Source of the DNA: Tenacibaculum larymnensis
GTDB taxonomy: Bacteria > Bacteroidota > Bacteroidia > Flavobacteriales > Flavobacteriaceae
Length of the DNA: 64,000 bases
Assembly (NCBI RefSeq): GCF_028829235.1
Contig: NZ_JAIWJY010000010.1
Location: 87,455-151,454, forward strand
Reading direction: 5' to 3'
The notes under the pieces were generated by a model that was given only the letters and a program-made list of their open reading frames with translations, was not told the DNA's origin and did not search any database. The stretch's first letter is position 1. Each line of letters starts with the position of its first letter. Of this stretch, positions 52,417-61,393 are shown one piece after another. A program made the position numbers and the translations under genes.

Positions 52417-53421
52417 TTATTTAAAAACTTTGTAGCTGAGTTCGTTTTCTGTTGCTTTTTTATTATTCCAACAATTTAGATTGTAAATAGTAGTGCTAGC
52501 AATATTGGTTATTGCTTCATTGGTTAAAAAGGCATGGTGGCCAGTAATAAGTACATTTGGCATAGCTATTAATTTTACTAAAAGTTTATCCTCATGAGCT
52601 TTTTGAGAGTCATTACTAAAAAAAACACCTTTTTCTTTTTCGTATACATCAATGCCTAAAGCTCCAATTTTTCCGTTTTCTAATCCTACTATTATATGTT
52701 CTGTATTAATAACGGCACCTCTGGCTGTGTTGATAATAATAACACCTTTTTTCATTTCAAAAATCAAGTCACTGTTAATTAGATGATAGGTTTCTTTAGT
52801 TAAAGGTGTGTGTAAAGAAATAACATCAGCCTTTTTGCATAAAGTTTTTAAAGATACATATTGTAACTGATAAGTATCAACAAGCTCTTTATTCTCTTTA
52901 ATATCGTGTCCTAATAATTTACATCCAAAACCATGCATAATTTTACACATAATAGAGCCTATTTTTCCCGTTCCAACAATACCAATTGTCTTGTTGTTTA
53001 AATCAAAACCAATAAGGTTCTCTTGAGCAAAGTTAAAATTACTTATACGCTTGTTAGACTCAATCAACTTTCTATCTAAAGCTAGCAAAAGTGCAGTAGC
53101 GTGTTCAGCAATAGCATAAGGAGAATAAGCAGGTACATTAGCTACCTTAATATTGAGGTTGGAGGCAGTTTTTAGATCTACATTGTCGTATCCTGCCGAT
53201 CTTAAAGTTATATACTTAATTCCTAAGCTATCCAATTTTGTTATGATAGCGGAGTCAGCTTCATCTGCTGCAAATATAGATACGGCATCATATCCTTTAG
53301 CTAATGTCACTGTTTTTAATGATAAAGCTTCTTTTAAGAATGTTAGTTGAAGCTTCTCTTTATTAGCTTTTTTTAAGTGAGGTATTTCAAAACTTTTGGA
53401 ACTATATACAAGTACTTTCAT
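52417..53421 (-). CDS. D-lactate dehydrogenase-like 2-hydroxyacid dehydrogenase
   Basis: This 334-residue protein has the NAD-binding motif GIVGTGKIGSIMCKI, the catalytic Arg in INTARGAVI, the Glu in GIDVYEKEKG and the His in ITGHHAFLTNEA. It most resembles fermentative D-lactate dehydrogenase (LdhA), which turns pyruvate to D-lactate without oxygen. It is convergent with the L,D-transpeptidase gene. A CRP/FNR-type operator lies upstream. Confidence 0.9.
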   Translation of the reverse strand: MKVLVYSSKSFEIPHLKKANKEKLQLTFLKEALSLKTVTLAKGYDAVSIFAADEADSAIITKLDSLGIKYITLRSAGYDNVDLKTASNLNIKVANVPAYSPYAIAEHATALLLALDRKLIESNKRISNFNFAQENLIGFDLNNKTIGIVGTGKIGSIMCKIMHGFGCKLLGHDIKENKELVDTYQLQYVSLKTLCKKADVISLHTPLTKETYHLINSDLIFEMKKGVIIINTARGAVINTEHIIVGLENGKIGALGIDVYEKEKGVFFSNDSQKAHEDKLLVKLIAMPNVLITGHHAFLTNEAITNIASTTIYNLNCWNNKKATENELSYKVFK

Positions 53422-53447
53422 GATAAAAATAATTAGTTGAGTTTAAT

Positions 53448-53490
53448 CTAAAATATTGATTAATAGGTTTGTTTTCAATGATATTTGTCA
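53448..53490 (-). promoter_or_regulatory. CRP/FNR-type operator and -7 box for the D-lactate dehydrogenase gene
   Basis: TGATATTTGTCA (53479-53490), extended ATGA/TCAT, is followed on the minus strand after exactly 23 bp by TATTTTAG (53448-53455), with 5 of the 6 consensus positions. Confidence 0.65.
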
Positions 53491-53567
53491 TTTTTAAATA
53501 GTGAGTTTAATATAAAGTCTTGAGTTTTTATTGATAGTGAAAGAATAGAAACTTTTATAAAAAAAAC

Positions 53568-54155
53568 TTAAACATTAGCAAAAAAGAGTACTATAATTAA
53601 AATAAGAAGTCCTATTAAAAAACTACTATAGGCTAGTTCTAAATAAAAATAACCACGTTTCATTTCTTTTTCTAATAAAAACATGGTTCGAACTTGATTG
53701 CCTATTTGTAATTCTTGACTATTTAAAACTTTGTTGTAAGCTTTTTCATACTCTTCCAAAGTTTTACCGCTAGACATACCAATCATAAAAAGGTTTTCTT
53801 CTCTTTTCTTGTACTTAGAAACAACATCTCTTTTAAACCTCTTGTAAAAGGCTAAACTATTAGGTTTAGAAGCTAATATGGAGAATATTAAAGAAGTAAA
53901 CGATGTTATAATTAGAATAACGGCAATTTTAATACCGAAGTGAATTTCGGTAATATAATTAAAGAAAATAACAGATGCTGAAAGTATTGTAGCGTTTACT
54001 TTTAGCATAATTGCTGCTTTTCTATCAATTAAGTTTAGAGTGCTGAGGTAGAATTTATTTTGATTTCTTTGATAAGTAGCGAAAGATTTCCTAGGCTCTT
54101 TTTTTGTAGCAAATAAGCCTATACTTTCTTTAAGTTCGGTTTCTTTAGTAGTCAT
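53568..54155 (-). CDS. DUF5706/PycTM-like membrane protein (orphan)
   Basis: This 195-residue protein has two membrane segments in the middle (about 52-67 and 73-92) and one at the C-terminus (173-193). The segment LSTLNLIDRKAAIMLKVNATI matches the conserved stretch of DUF5706, the Pycsar transmembrane effector family. In Pycsar the effector damages the membrane on a cyclic-nucleotide signal. No pyrimidine cyclase gene is adjacent, and the protein has an N-terminal extension, so it may have another role. It lies just left of the integrated element. Confidence 0.65.
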   Translation of the reverse strand: MTTKETELKESIGLFATKKEPRKSFATYQRNQNKFYLSTLNLIDRKAAIMLKVNATILSASVIFFNYITEIHFGIKIAVILIITSFTSLIFSILASKPNSLAFYKRFKRDVVSKYKKREENLFMIGMSSGKTLEEYEKAYNKVLNSQELQIGNQVRTMFLLEKEMKRGYFYLELAYSSFLIGLLILIIVLFFANV

Positions 54156-54485
54156 CTCTATAAAGTTTGTGCGATAAAGATTTACTGAGAGTGCTATAAC
54201 TAATGAAGAGTTGTAAGTGTTAGTTTTGTTTCATTCTGTCTGTTTGTTGTTGATTAATTCAACACGTTGGTTATACTGTAAAATTAAATCGCTAGTAAAT
54301 TGATAATTTATTCTTAGAAAAAATCTTTTCGAGGAGTGACTTAAAGATACGAAAAAAATATGTGTTTTTATTTTTTTGGTGTTGAAAATGAGTTGTCTGT
54401 AGTTTTTGGTTTGGTGAATGATTGAAAAAAAAGATGAATTAAAAATTAATAGAATCCTTTTTTTAAGTAATTAGTAAAAACAAAA

Positions 54486-54510
54486 AAGCACCAACTAAAT
54501 GTTGATGCTT
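54486..54510 (-). terminator. Terminator of a displaced tRNA gene
   Basis: On the minus strand a stem AAGCATCAAC/GTTGGTGCTT with one G-T pair is followed by a T tract. It lies 4 bp beyond the tRNA 3' fragment, where the native tRNA terminator would sit. Confidence 0.7.
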
Positions 54511-54514
54511 TAAA

Positions 54515-54536
54515 GGTGGTCCCACATGGGCTCGAA
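54515..54536 (-). other. tRNA 3' end fragment, likely att site of the integrated element
   Basis: Read on the minus strand, these 22 bp give the T-loop (TTCGAGC), the 3' half of the T stem (CCATG), the acceptor strand TGGGACC and a discriminator A. The match to a tRNA stops there: the T-stem 5' half and the rest of the tRNA are missing. A tyrosine integrase gene starts 160 bp to the right. This is the mark left when an element inserts at a tRNA 3' end. The tRNA type is not determined. Confidence 0.7.
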
Positions 54537-54672
54537 TTATTTGTTTGTGGTTGTGTGTGGAAATTCAAAAACTCAATAAAACATAGGTTTAGTAGGGAGT
54601 TGTTATGTGTTGTTGTTTTGTGTAAATACAGTTAAAAATAGTTTTTCTTTCCCGTTATCTTTCCCTTTTTGT

Positions 54673-54680
54673 TATATTTG
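54673..54680 (+). promoter_or_regulatory. -7 box of the integrase gene
   Basis: A perfect TATATTTG ends 15 bp before the ATG at 54696. No good TTG at the usual -33 distance is seen, so activation by another factor is possible. Confidence 0.5.
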
Positions 54681-54695
54681 GGAAAAATTGTAATT

Positions 54696-55982
54696 ATGTA
54701 TTTTTATCTTAAACAACCCAAGTCAGACAAAGCTACAGTAATTGATTTAATTTATCATTTAAAAGCTGAAAAGAAAAACTTCAAATACAGTACAGGACAA
54801 AAAATAATTCCTGCGGATTGGGATTTTTCTGCCAGATACCCAAAATTAAAACGTGGAGCATCTGGAAAAAAGAATAAACAAATAGCTCTTGTTTTGGATA
54901 ATTATAGGAAACATTTAGAAGATACTATTTCTGATTTTAAAATTCAAAACCGACATTTAACAAGAGAAGATTTAAAACTAATTTTTGAGAAAAAATTTAA
55001 TGCAAATTATAAGGATGATAAGATACCTTTTAATGTCAAAGATGCTATTGAAGTATTTATTGAAAATAAGAAAAAAGGAGGTGGAGTGTCGGATAATTGG
55101 AAGAAGAAATACACCAATTTAAAGAATAAGATAACCTTATTCGATGTTTATAAAAAAAGGCAAACAGTTTTTACAGATTTAAACGAAAATTGGTTAGATG
55201 CTTATTGCGGTTTTTTACGTGATTTCCCGAACTTGGTAGACAAGAAAAAAGCTAAAGAAATAAAGTCTATAGTTCCAAAAGTAGGTCAATCAGACAATAC
55301 ATTATATAGGCATGTTAATTTATTATTCACATTTTTAAAATGGGTAAGAAAAAATTATAAAATTGAAATTCAGGAGTTAACAAATCCAGTTGATGAATAC
55401 GATACTGATGATGTTCATTTGACAGACGAAGAAATAAAGAAAATAGAAAAGGTTTATTTAGGAAGTGAAGTTTTGCAGAGAGCTAGAGATATTTTTTTGA
55501 TAGGAGTATATTCAGGACAACGCTTTTCGGATTATTCTGTTTTTGAAAAAGAAGATATTGTACAAACTAAAAAAGGAGAAATAATAATCAAAAGGGCAGA
55601 TAAAACAGAAAAAGAAAGTTTTATTCCCTTGCATAATAAGTTAAGAGTATTGTTGGATAGGTTTGATTGGAAGATACCTAAAATGTCTACACAAAAATTT
55701 AATCCATACATTAAGGAAGTATGTATGAGGGCTAAAATTAATAATATAGTAAAGAAAACTACCCATAGGGGAAATAAGAAAGAAGTAGAATATCAGGAAA
55801 AATGGAAAATGGTAGTCAGTCATACAGCAAGAAGAACGTTTATAACATTGTCTTCAGAAAAAGGAATGCCTGACCACATCATTATGAAGATTACAGGGAT
55901 AAGAAATACAGAAACTTTAGCTAAGTATAAAAAAACAAGTCAAGATTCTGTATTTGATTACATGAATACTACTTGGGGTTAA
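54696..55982 (+). CDS. Tyrosine site-specific recombinase (integrase)
   Basis: This 428-residue protein has an N-terminal arm and SAM-like core-binding domains (about residues 1-215) and a catalytic domain (about 225-420). Catalytic residues are visible: Arg in GVYSGQRFSDYS, the HxxR box in VSHTARRTFI, and the Tyr nucleophile in AKYKKTSQD. The ATG at 54696 is preferred to an upstream TTG because the -7 box precedes it. It is the type used by Bacteroidota elements that insert at tRNA ends. It overlaps the convergent repressor gene by 4 bp. Confidence 0.93.
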   Translation: MYFYLKQPKSDKATVIDLIYHLKAEKKNFKYSTGQKIIPADWDFSARYPKLKRGASGKKNKQIALVLDNYRKHLEDTISDFKIQNRHLTREDLKLIFEKKFNANYKDDKIPFNVKDAIEVFIENKKKGGGVSDNWKKKYTNLKNKITLFDVYKKRQTVFTDLNENWLDAYCGFLRDFPNLVDKKKAKEIKSIVPKVGQSDNTLYRHVNLLFTFLKWVRKNYKIEIQELTNPVDEYDTDDVHLTDEEIKKIEKVYLGSEVLQRARDIFLIGVYSGQRFSDYSVFEKEDIVQTKKGEIIIKRADKTEKESFIPLHNKLRVLLDRFDWKIPKMSTQKFNPYIKEVCMRAKINNIVKKTTHRGNKKEVEYQEKWKMVVSHTARRTFITLSSEKGMPDHIIMKITGIRNTETLAKYKKTSQDSVFDYMNTTWG

Positions 55983-56692
55983 AACGTTCTTTTAATTACC
56001 TTAAAAATTTGATATACCTCATTAAGGCCTAACTCAAAATCTGAATACTCGGGACTTTTATTTCTACTATGGCAAATAATCGTCCCGTTTTCTTTATCCA
56101 GTCCGATAATATCCTTGTGAAAAACATTGTGCTTAGAAAGAATTATCCACCCGTATAAAGTAGGGTTAAATCCATTCATCCAATGATGGCGTCCAAGCTC
56201 TCTACCCAATACCAAAGCTCTGTTAGGCGTATCATTAATTCCTCCCCCGTTCATACTATCATTTTTAGTTCTAAATGCTTCGTAATTACCACGACCGTAC
56301 TTCTCTACATTAAAAGTCACTTCCTCCCACTCATAAATCACATTTGCATCATCTAGTGTTTCTAAAAAAGAAGAATAGGCATCAAAAGGAATCAATCGTG
56401 TAGTTACGTTAAAACTACCATCAGGTTTTTCCACAAAAACATTCCCATTCGCATTGACCATAATATCCTTGTTCACAAGCTCTCCCTCTCCCGTAAGTAA
56501 ATACATATAGTTAATCTCTTTATATCTATTAGTAATCGCTTTGGCAAGTTTTGGACTTATTTTACTCCTCCCATTTCTTACATAATAGATACGAGAATTA
56601 CTATTGTCTCCAATCTCAACCGATAAGCGGTTAGCTTTGATACCTAAATGGTCTAATAACTCCTGTAAAATTTCCGAACTGGTTTTCAACAT
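55979..56692 (-). CDS. S24-type phage/element repressor
   Basis: This 237-residue protein has an N-terminal XRE-like helix-turn-helix (about residues 5-65: IKANRLSVEIGDNSNSRIYYV) and a C-terminal S24 peptidase-like domain. The Ser is probably in RTKNDSMNGGG and the Lys in ILSKHNVFHKD, though the usual motif is imperfect. Such proteins hold an element silent and are cleaved on DNA damage. Its promoter region carries an inverted repeat. Confidence 0.82.
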   Translation of the reverse strand: MLKTSSEILQELLDHLGIKANRLSVEIGDNSNSRIYYVRNGRSKISPKLAKAITNRYKEINYMYLLTGEGELVNKDIMVNANGNVFVEKPDGSFNVTTRLIPFDAYSSFLETLDDANVIYEWEEVTFNVEKYGRGNYEAFRTKNDSMNGGGINDTPNRALVLGRELGRHHWMNGFNPTLYGWIILSKHNVFHKDIIGLDKENGTIICHSRNKSPEYSDFELGLNEVYQIFKVIKRTF

Positions 56693-56738
56693 CTTATCAA
56701 TTTCTTTAAATTATTTTATCCACAATTTATTCTAAAAG

Positions 56739-56773
56739 TTGACAATTGATTTTATTTTTGCATCATAATTGTC
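56739..56773. promoter_or_regulatory. Candidate operator of the element repressor
   Basis: GACAATT (56741-56747) and AATTGTC (56767-56773) form a 7-bp inverted repeat around a plus-strand -7 box TATTTTTG (56753-56760). A third partial copy, ACAATT, is at 56732-56737. The site lies in the divergent gap between the S24 repressor and the small helix-turn-helix gene. Confidence 0.5.
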
Positions 56774-56852
56774 CACGAATATAGCAATTAACGATAGATT
56801 ATTGGTGTTTGTGAGCAGAAAATAAAAAATAGCAAAAATTTAAAAATTGAAT

Positions 56853-57080
56853 ATGACCCAAGCAGACTTATTAAAAGTAAACCTTAAAGCCTTAACCATT
56901 TTTAATGCCAATGATACCATGCTTACTGTAGATGGTTGCGCAAAATATTTAAAAGTACATCCTAACACGGTTAAAAACCGCATCCATAAAAACACCATTC
57001 AAGCAATCTTTCAAGACGGTAAATACTATATCCCAAAAATTCAATTTTTAGAAAAGATAGTAGAGAGCTTTGAACAATAA
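56853..57080 (+). CDS. Small helix-turn-helix (excisionase-like) protein
   Basis: This 75-residue protein has a MerR-like helix-turn-helix: MLTVDGCAKYLKVHPNTVKNRIHK, the usual form of excisionases and element regulators. The ATG at 56853 is preferred to a TTG at 56847. It is divergent from the repressor and would be controlled by it. It may direct integrase toward excision. Confidence 0.8.
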   Translation: MTQADLLKVNLKALTIFNANDTMLTVDGCAKYLKVHPNTVKNRIHKNTIQAIFQDGKYYIPKIQFLEKIVESFEQ

Positions 57081-57572
57081 CCATGAAAAAGAAAACGCAA
57101 AAAGCGCAAAAACACTACAGCGATAAGTAAGCACTTATTGTAAGTAGCTCACAACATTCAGGTTGTGGGTTACTTAAAAAAAAGCTTTAAAGACACAAAA
57201 AAGAGTAAACCATTTATTTTATTATGAATTACTCTTTTTATTAAAGTTTAATGATTAGTTTTTTATAACACTAATGTAGTGTTATAAACATCTTTATCGC
57301 ATATGCAATTTATGAAAAAAATATTGATTTACAGTATATTGTAACAATAGGCTAAAAAGTTTAGTGATTAGCTCCTTTACTAACCACCAAACTTATATTC
57401 ACAACATAAAACTTAGTATTATAAAAATATTGTGCAATGTTAAAAGCACTTACTAAGTATTAGAAAAACAAAGGTACAAAAAAAGGTTAGTGACAGCTAA
57501 CCGTTTAAAAAATTGCTATGAAAAAGAAAAAAATTCTGCAAGGACGCAGAACCTTTTAAGAACCTCAAAGAT
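57081..57572 (+). other. Structured non-coding region with three strong hairpins
   Basis: This 492-bp stretch has no credible gene. It holds: a 14-bp stem with two wobble pairs (57142-57155 and 57162-57175); a perfect 12-bp inverted repeat with a 3-base loop (57262-57273 and 57277-57288); and GGTTAG/CTAACC around 6 bases (57485-57502). None has a proper T tract. It lies before a rep-like gene, so an origin of replication or transfer, or a regulatory RNA, is possible. The role is inferred. Confidence 0.5.
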
Positions 57573-59396
57573 ATGAAAAAAAGTAATGTATCGCTAACAG
57601 CGATAGGATTGTACAATCAAAAAGTACATAAGTATTTACAAAATACAACGTTGGATGCCATTACCCAACTAGCCATCAAGCTATTTAAAGACAATGCACA
57701 ACGCAATAAGCTAAACAATGCGCAATACAACAAATCCGTAGAGGAGTTTAATACCCAACACGGGTATTTGCTTTTAAAAAAGGGAAAAGACTATGAAAAA
57801 GCAACAAGCAAACACTATAATTATATCAACTATCCTTTTTTAGATAGAAGCGCAATGAAAAGCACGATGGATAACTACCGTCAATATGTACATAGCTATA
57901 ATCAGCAAGCTGTAGAATATAACAAAGCCATAGCTGAGTATAACAAAATGGTCATAACTCCTAGTACTCCAACACTAGTTCAACAAGTCGCAGACTTTAC
58001 AAAAAAATACCGTAGTGAATTTACAAGTACCTACAACAAGGCTGTAGTCAAATTCAATGCGCAAAAAAACGCAAACTATATCGCAAAAAAGCGCAAACCA
58101 ACCATCAAGTACTCTACAGAGCTTTTATTTTTATGTTTTGGTAGGCTTTTACATCGCCCAGTTAAAACAACGCAATTCATATCTCTTAGAAATGAATCGT
58201 CCAACCAGTGTATTAAAAAATGCCTTACCAAAGCTAACCATAGACCATCGTAAATTAGCGACACATACCATCGCAGAGATACCAAGCTCGCTATTTGCAA
58301 AAAGACAGCGCAAAACCACATCAAACGACTTAGAGAAGCCAACATCTTAATCAACTATACATATACCAATCAATACAAACCCATAACCGTTAATTTCCAT
58401 CCTGAAATTCTAACAATTTTAGACGGAAATCCACCAAAACCCAAAAGAATTGAAAACCAATTTTTTAAACAGGAGAACTGGAAAGAATTACCAGATAATA
58501 ATGATACTACTAGAACCTTTTTATTAAAAGAAAAAGAAATAAAAGACTGTGTACATAACATAGGATTTCAAAAGGAAGAATTTACCTGTCCTGCGGACGG
58601 CTTCTACAAGAACACCACAGTGATAAGTAAGAAAACAACAATTCGCCCGTGCCAAACTTCCGAAGCAGTCAAATCCTTGTTGCCTGATTTTTTAAAACAA
58701 GAAAAAACAAGTCAAGGCACAAACAGCCCGCTTACGCATAATTTTTTAGTTCGATTGCAAGACGATAGAGAACTAGCGCAAGAACTCGCAGACGGTGTGT
58801 ATGATAATTACAAAGGATTGCGTTATGACTATTTGCAAAAAATAGAACTCTACGCCAATGTAACTACTGAAGAATTTAAGACAATTTTACTACAAGATTG
58901 TATCAAAACATCTGCAAAATTGTGGAAACAACACAATGTCTATGTAGGCGAAAGGAAAAAAGCCATCAATTACCTAAACAACGAACTATTTACAAACATC
59001 ACTCAAAAGACAACCCTAATTCAAAAACTCAAAGAATACCGTTGGAAACTAGAGTTTGCTCGCAAGTGGTTTATCAAATCACAAGTAACCGCATTGTACC
59101 CCTCGTTGTATTTTGATAAAACACGTACCCAAACCCATGAAATAGGCTTTTTTGGTTTACACAAAGTTTGGAAAACCCATGTAAAGTATCAGGAAAAAAA
59201 GGCAATAGAAAAAGCGCAACGACAAACGCAACAAAACGCAAGAAAGCGCAAAGCGACCTATCAAAAGAAAATTACAACAGCCATCAAGAAATATGAAAAA
59301 GGCAATTATACGGCAAAACAGCTATATACCTATGTGCAAACCAACCTACCACATAGCTATCTGTCAGCATTGCTCTCTAAGACACACTCTATATAA
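57573..59396 (+). pseudogene. Frame-disrupted rep-like gene of the element
   Basis: Three consecutive reading frames give one continuous protein-like sequence. Frame A runs 57573 to about 58130 (start MKKSNVSLTAIGLYNQKV). A second frame, about 58130-58250, gives VLVGFYIAQLKQRNSYLLEM. Frame A resumes from about 58254 and stays open to 59396, with a winged-helix segment KTAQNHIKRLREANIL near its start and no ATG for 360 bp. Two compensating frame shifts or sequencing errors in T-rich runs would explain this. A replication-initiator role is a guess from the helix and position. Confidence 0.6.
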
Positions 59397-59466
59397 AACT
59401 AAAACACTTAATTAAAAATATGTTATCAATGGATTTTAGAATGACTCATAAATTAACTAATACAAA

Positions 59467-61380
59467 TTATTTTTTTTCTATATAGAAATATGATCTTCTG
59501 TTTAGTTGGTGTTCTTTTTCGGTACACTTATTTTGTTTTAAGTCGTTACAATTGTTTAACAACTGTTCTTCGCCATAACCAATAGCACTTTTTATTCTTT
59601 TAGAAGAAATACCTCTTAATAATATATAGTCTCTAGTGGACTTGGCTCTTTTGTCTGATAATAATTTGTTATATGCTTTCGAACCTCTGCTGTCGGTATG
59701 AGATTCAATTATTATGTTGATATTAGGATTGTCTTTTAAGACAGAAACAATATGTTCTAACTCGTATTCGGCATCTTCACGAATATTATATAGATCAAAA
59801 TCGAAGTAAATAGGTTTTATAATGATTTGATCATCTACTATTAAAGATTCAAGCTGGATGTTCTCAGTAATTAACCTTTTGTTGACATCAAGTGTTTTTG
59901 TGTTTTTTTGAGAATTTCGATAATCTTTTTTTGAAACAACGACTACAAAACTCTTTTCGCAATCTATTTTTTCAAATAAATAACTACCATCTTTCTTGGT
60001 TGTTTTAGTCAAAATGGGTTCTCCTTGTTTGTTTATAAGCTGAACGGTAGCATTGGGAATAGGGTTACCTGTTCTTGAGTCTGATATAACTCCTTTAATA
60101 TTTTGTTTACAATCGTATATTTTAAAACTATAAATATCATCATCTCCCTTACCTTCTTTTCTGTTGGAAGAAAAGTAACCTTGAGTATGTTTGTCGTTAA
60201 TAATGAAAGCAAAATCATCAAAAGAACCATTTACAGGGCTTCCTAAATTTACTGGTTTTGTATAAGAGTTACTAGTGATTTTTGCCTCAAAAACATCTAA
60301 ACCTCCTAAGCCAATATGTCCATCAGAAGAAAAATACAGAACATTATCATTTCCTATAAAAGGAAACATTTCTTTACTTTCTGTATTAATAGGCTTACCA
60401 AGGTTTTCAGGTTTTCCATAGGTGTCGTTTTCTAAAATTGCTATTTTATAAATATCAGTATCTCCGTAGCCATTTGGCATATCAGAAACAAAATAAAGTG
60501 TTTTTTCGTCAGGGCTAAGGGCAGGATGTCCGCAAGAAAAACTATTACTATTAAAAGGCAGTTCTTTTATATCTTCCCAAATTTTTCCTCTTTTAGTAGC
60601 TTTATAAATTTTAAGATGAGAGATATTATTTTCATCCCCTATTAATCGCTTGCCATCAAAGTTATCTCTGGTAAAATAAGCTGTTTTTCCATCTTTAGAA
60701 ATAACAATGTTTGATTCGTGATACTTAGAGCTTAACTCTTCAAGAATGATAGGTTTACCTACATCCAAAAATTTAATAGAATCGTTACTTTGTTTTGCTT
60801 TATAAATGTTTAAATATGGTTGATTATTCCATCGATAGAGTTTTTTGTCTTTTTCTGTTTTGGGTTGGGTAGAAGAAAAGTATAAACGATCATTATGAAT
60901 ATGCCCACCAAAGTCTGAATAAGAAGTGTTACTAGACAGGTTGTGGATGTTTATATATGTCTTTTCTCGATTAGAGTATTCAACAAAATAATTAGTGTTT
61001 TCTTCTAACGCCTTCACACGACTATCGTTTTTATTTAATTTTAATAGCCACTTGTCAGATTCTTTTATTTTACCATTAGTTTTTAAAACTTGGGCATATC
61101 TAAATATATGCTTGGGTTTAGCAGAGTTTTCGTATAATTTCATTAATTCTTGATAGTTTTTTTCTGCCATAACATATTTAAAGTTAAAGTAATAAGAGTC
61201 TCCTAATCTACTTAATACAGTATAAGAATTATTTCCTTTGTTGTATATGGATTGATATAATTCAGCAGATTTTTTGTAAGAAAACTCTTCAAAATATCTG
61301 TTAGCAGCATACTTTCGTTGGCTGTTAATGGTGGTTGGTATAAATACTATTATAAGTAAAAAATGTATTGCTTTTTTCAT
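59467..61380 (-). CDS. OmpA family protein with TPR and PD40 repeats
   Basis: This 637-residue protein has a signal peptide (residues 1-20), TPR-like helices (about 25-130), PD40/WD40-like repeats (about 150-410: SFSCGHPALSPDEKTLYFVSD), a carboxypeptidase-regulatory-like domain (about 425-510) and a C-terminal OmpA domain (about 525-635) with ESHTDSRGSKAYN. It is the partner that commonly follows PorP/SprF genes in flavobacteria and anchors surface machinery to peptidoglycan. It lies 13 bp after the PorP/SprF gene. Confidence 0.93.
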   Translation of the reverse strand: MKKAIHFLLIIVFIPTTINSQRKYAANRYFEEFSYKKSAELYQSIYNKGNNSYTVLSRLGDSYYFNFKYVMAEKNYQELMKLYENSAKPKHIFRYAQVLKTNGKIKESDKWLLKLNKNDSRVKALEENTNYFVEYSNREKTYINIHNLSSNTSYSDFGGHIHNDRLYFSSTQPKTEKDKKLYRWNNQPYLNIYKAKQSNDSIKFLDVGKPIILEELSSKYHESNIVISKDGKTAYFTRDNFDGKRLIGDENNISHLKIYKATKRGKIWEDIKELPFNSNSFSCGHPALSPDEKTLYFVSDMPNGYGDTDIYKIAILENDTYGKPENLGKPINTESKEMFPFIGNDNVLYFSSDGHIGLGGLDVFEAKITSNSYTKPVNLGSPVNGSFDDFAFIINDKHTQGYFSSNRKEGKGDDDIYSFKIYDCKQNIKGVISDSRTGNPIPNATVQLINKQGEPILTKTTKKDGSYLFEKIDCEKSFVVVVSKKDYRNSQKNTKTLDVNKRLITENIQLESLIVDDQIIIKPIYFDFDLYNIREDAEYELEHIVSVLKDNPNINIIIESHTDSRGSKAYNKLLSDKRAKSTRDYILLRGISSKRIKSAIGYGEEQLLNNCNDLKQNKCTEKEHQLNRRSYFYIEKK

Positions 61381-61393
61381 TTCATTTTATAAT

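Larger units (their letters stand above)
54515..59396. mobile_element. Integrated element with integrase, repressor and rep-like gene (right end unknown)
   Basis: The unit begins at the tRNA 3' fragment and carries a tyrosine integrase, an S24-type repressor, a small helix-turn-helix protein, a structured non-coding stretch and a disrupted rep-like gene. The last gene uses codons such as GCG, CGC and CCC more than its chromosomal neighbours. No second att copy is visible to its right, so 59396 is only the last recognisable element gene. The 54156-54695 stretch holds nothing else I can name besides the att fragment, its terminator and the integrase promoter. Confidence 0.65.

Noticed and set aside
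53568..54155. A complete Pycsar or CBASS defence system
   Set aside because: No nucleotide cyclase or synthase gene is adjacent on either side.
54515..54536. A tRNA gene
   Set aside because: Only 22 bp at the 3' end match; the D arm, anticodon arm and half of the T stem are missing.
58620..59396. A separate gene starting with the GTG at 58620
   Set aside because: The same frame is open and protein-like back to 58254, including a winged-helix segment, so the GTG is not a natural boundary.
59397..59466. Right att site of the integrated element
   Set aside because: No copy of the tRNA fragment core is present in this gap.
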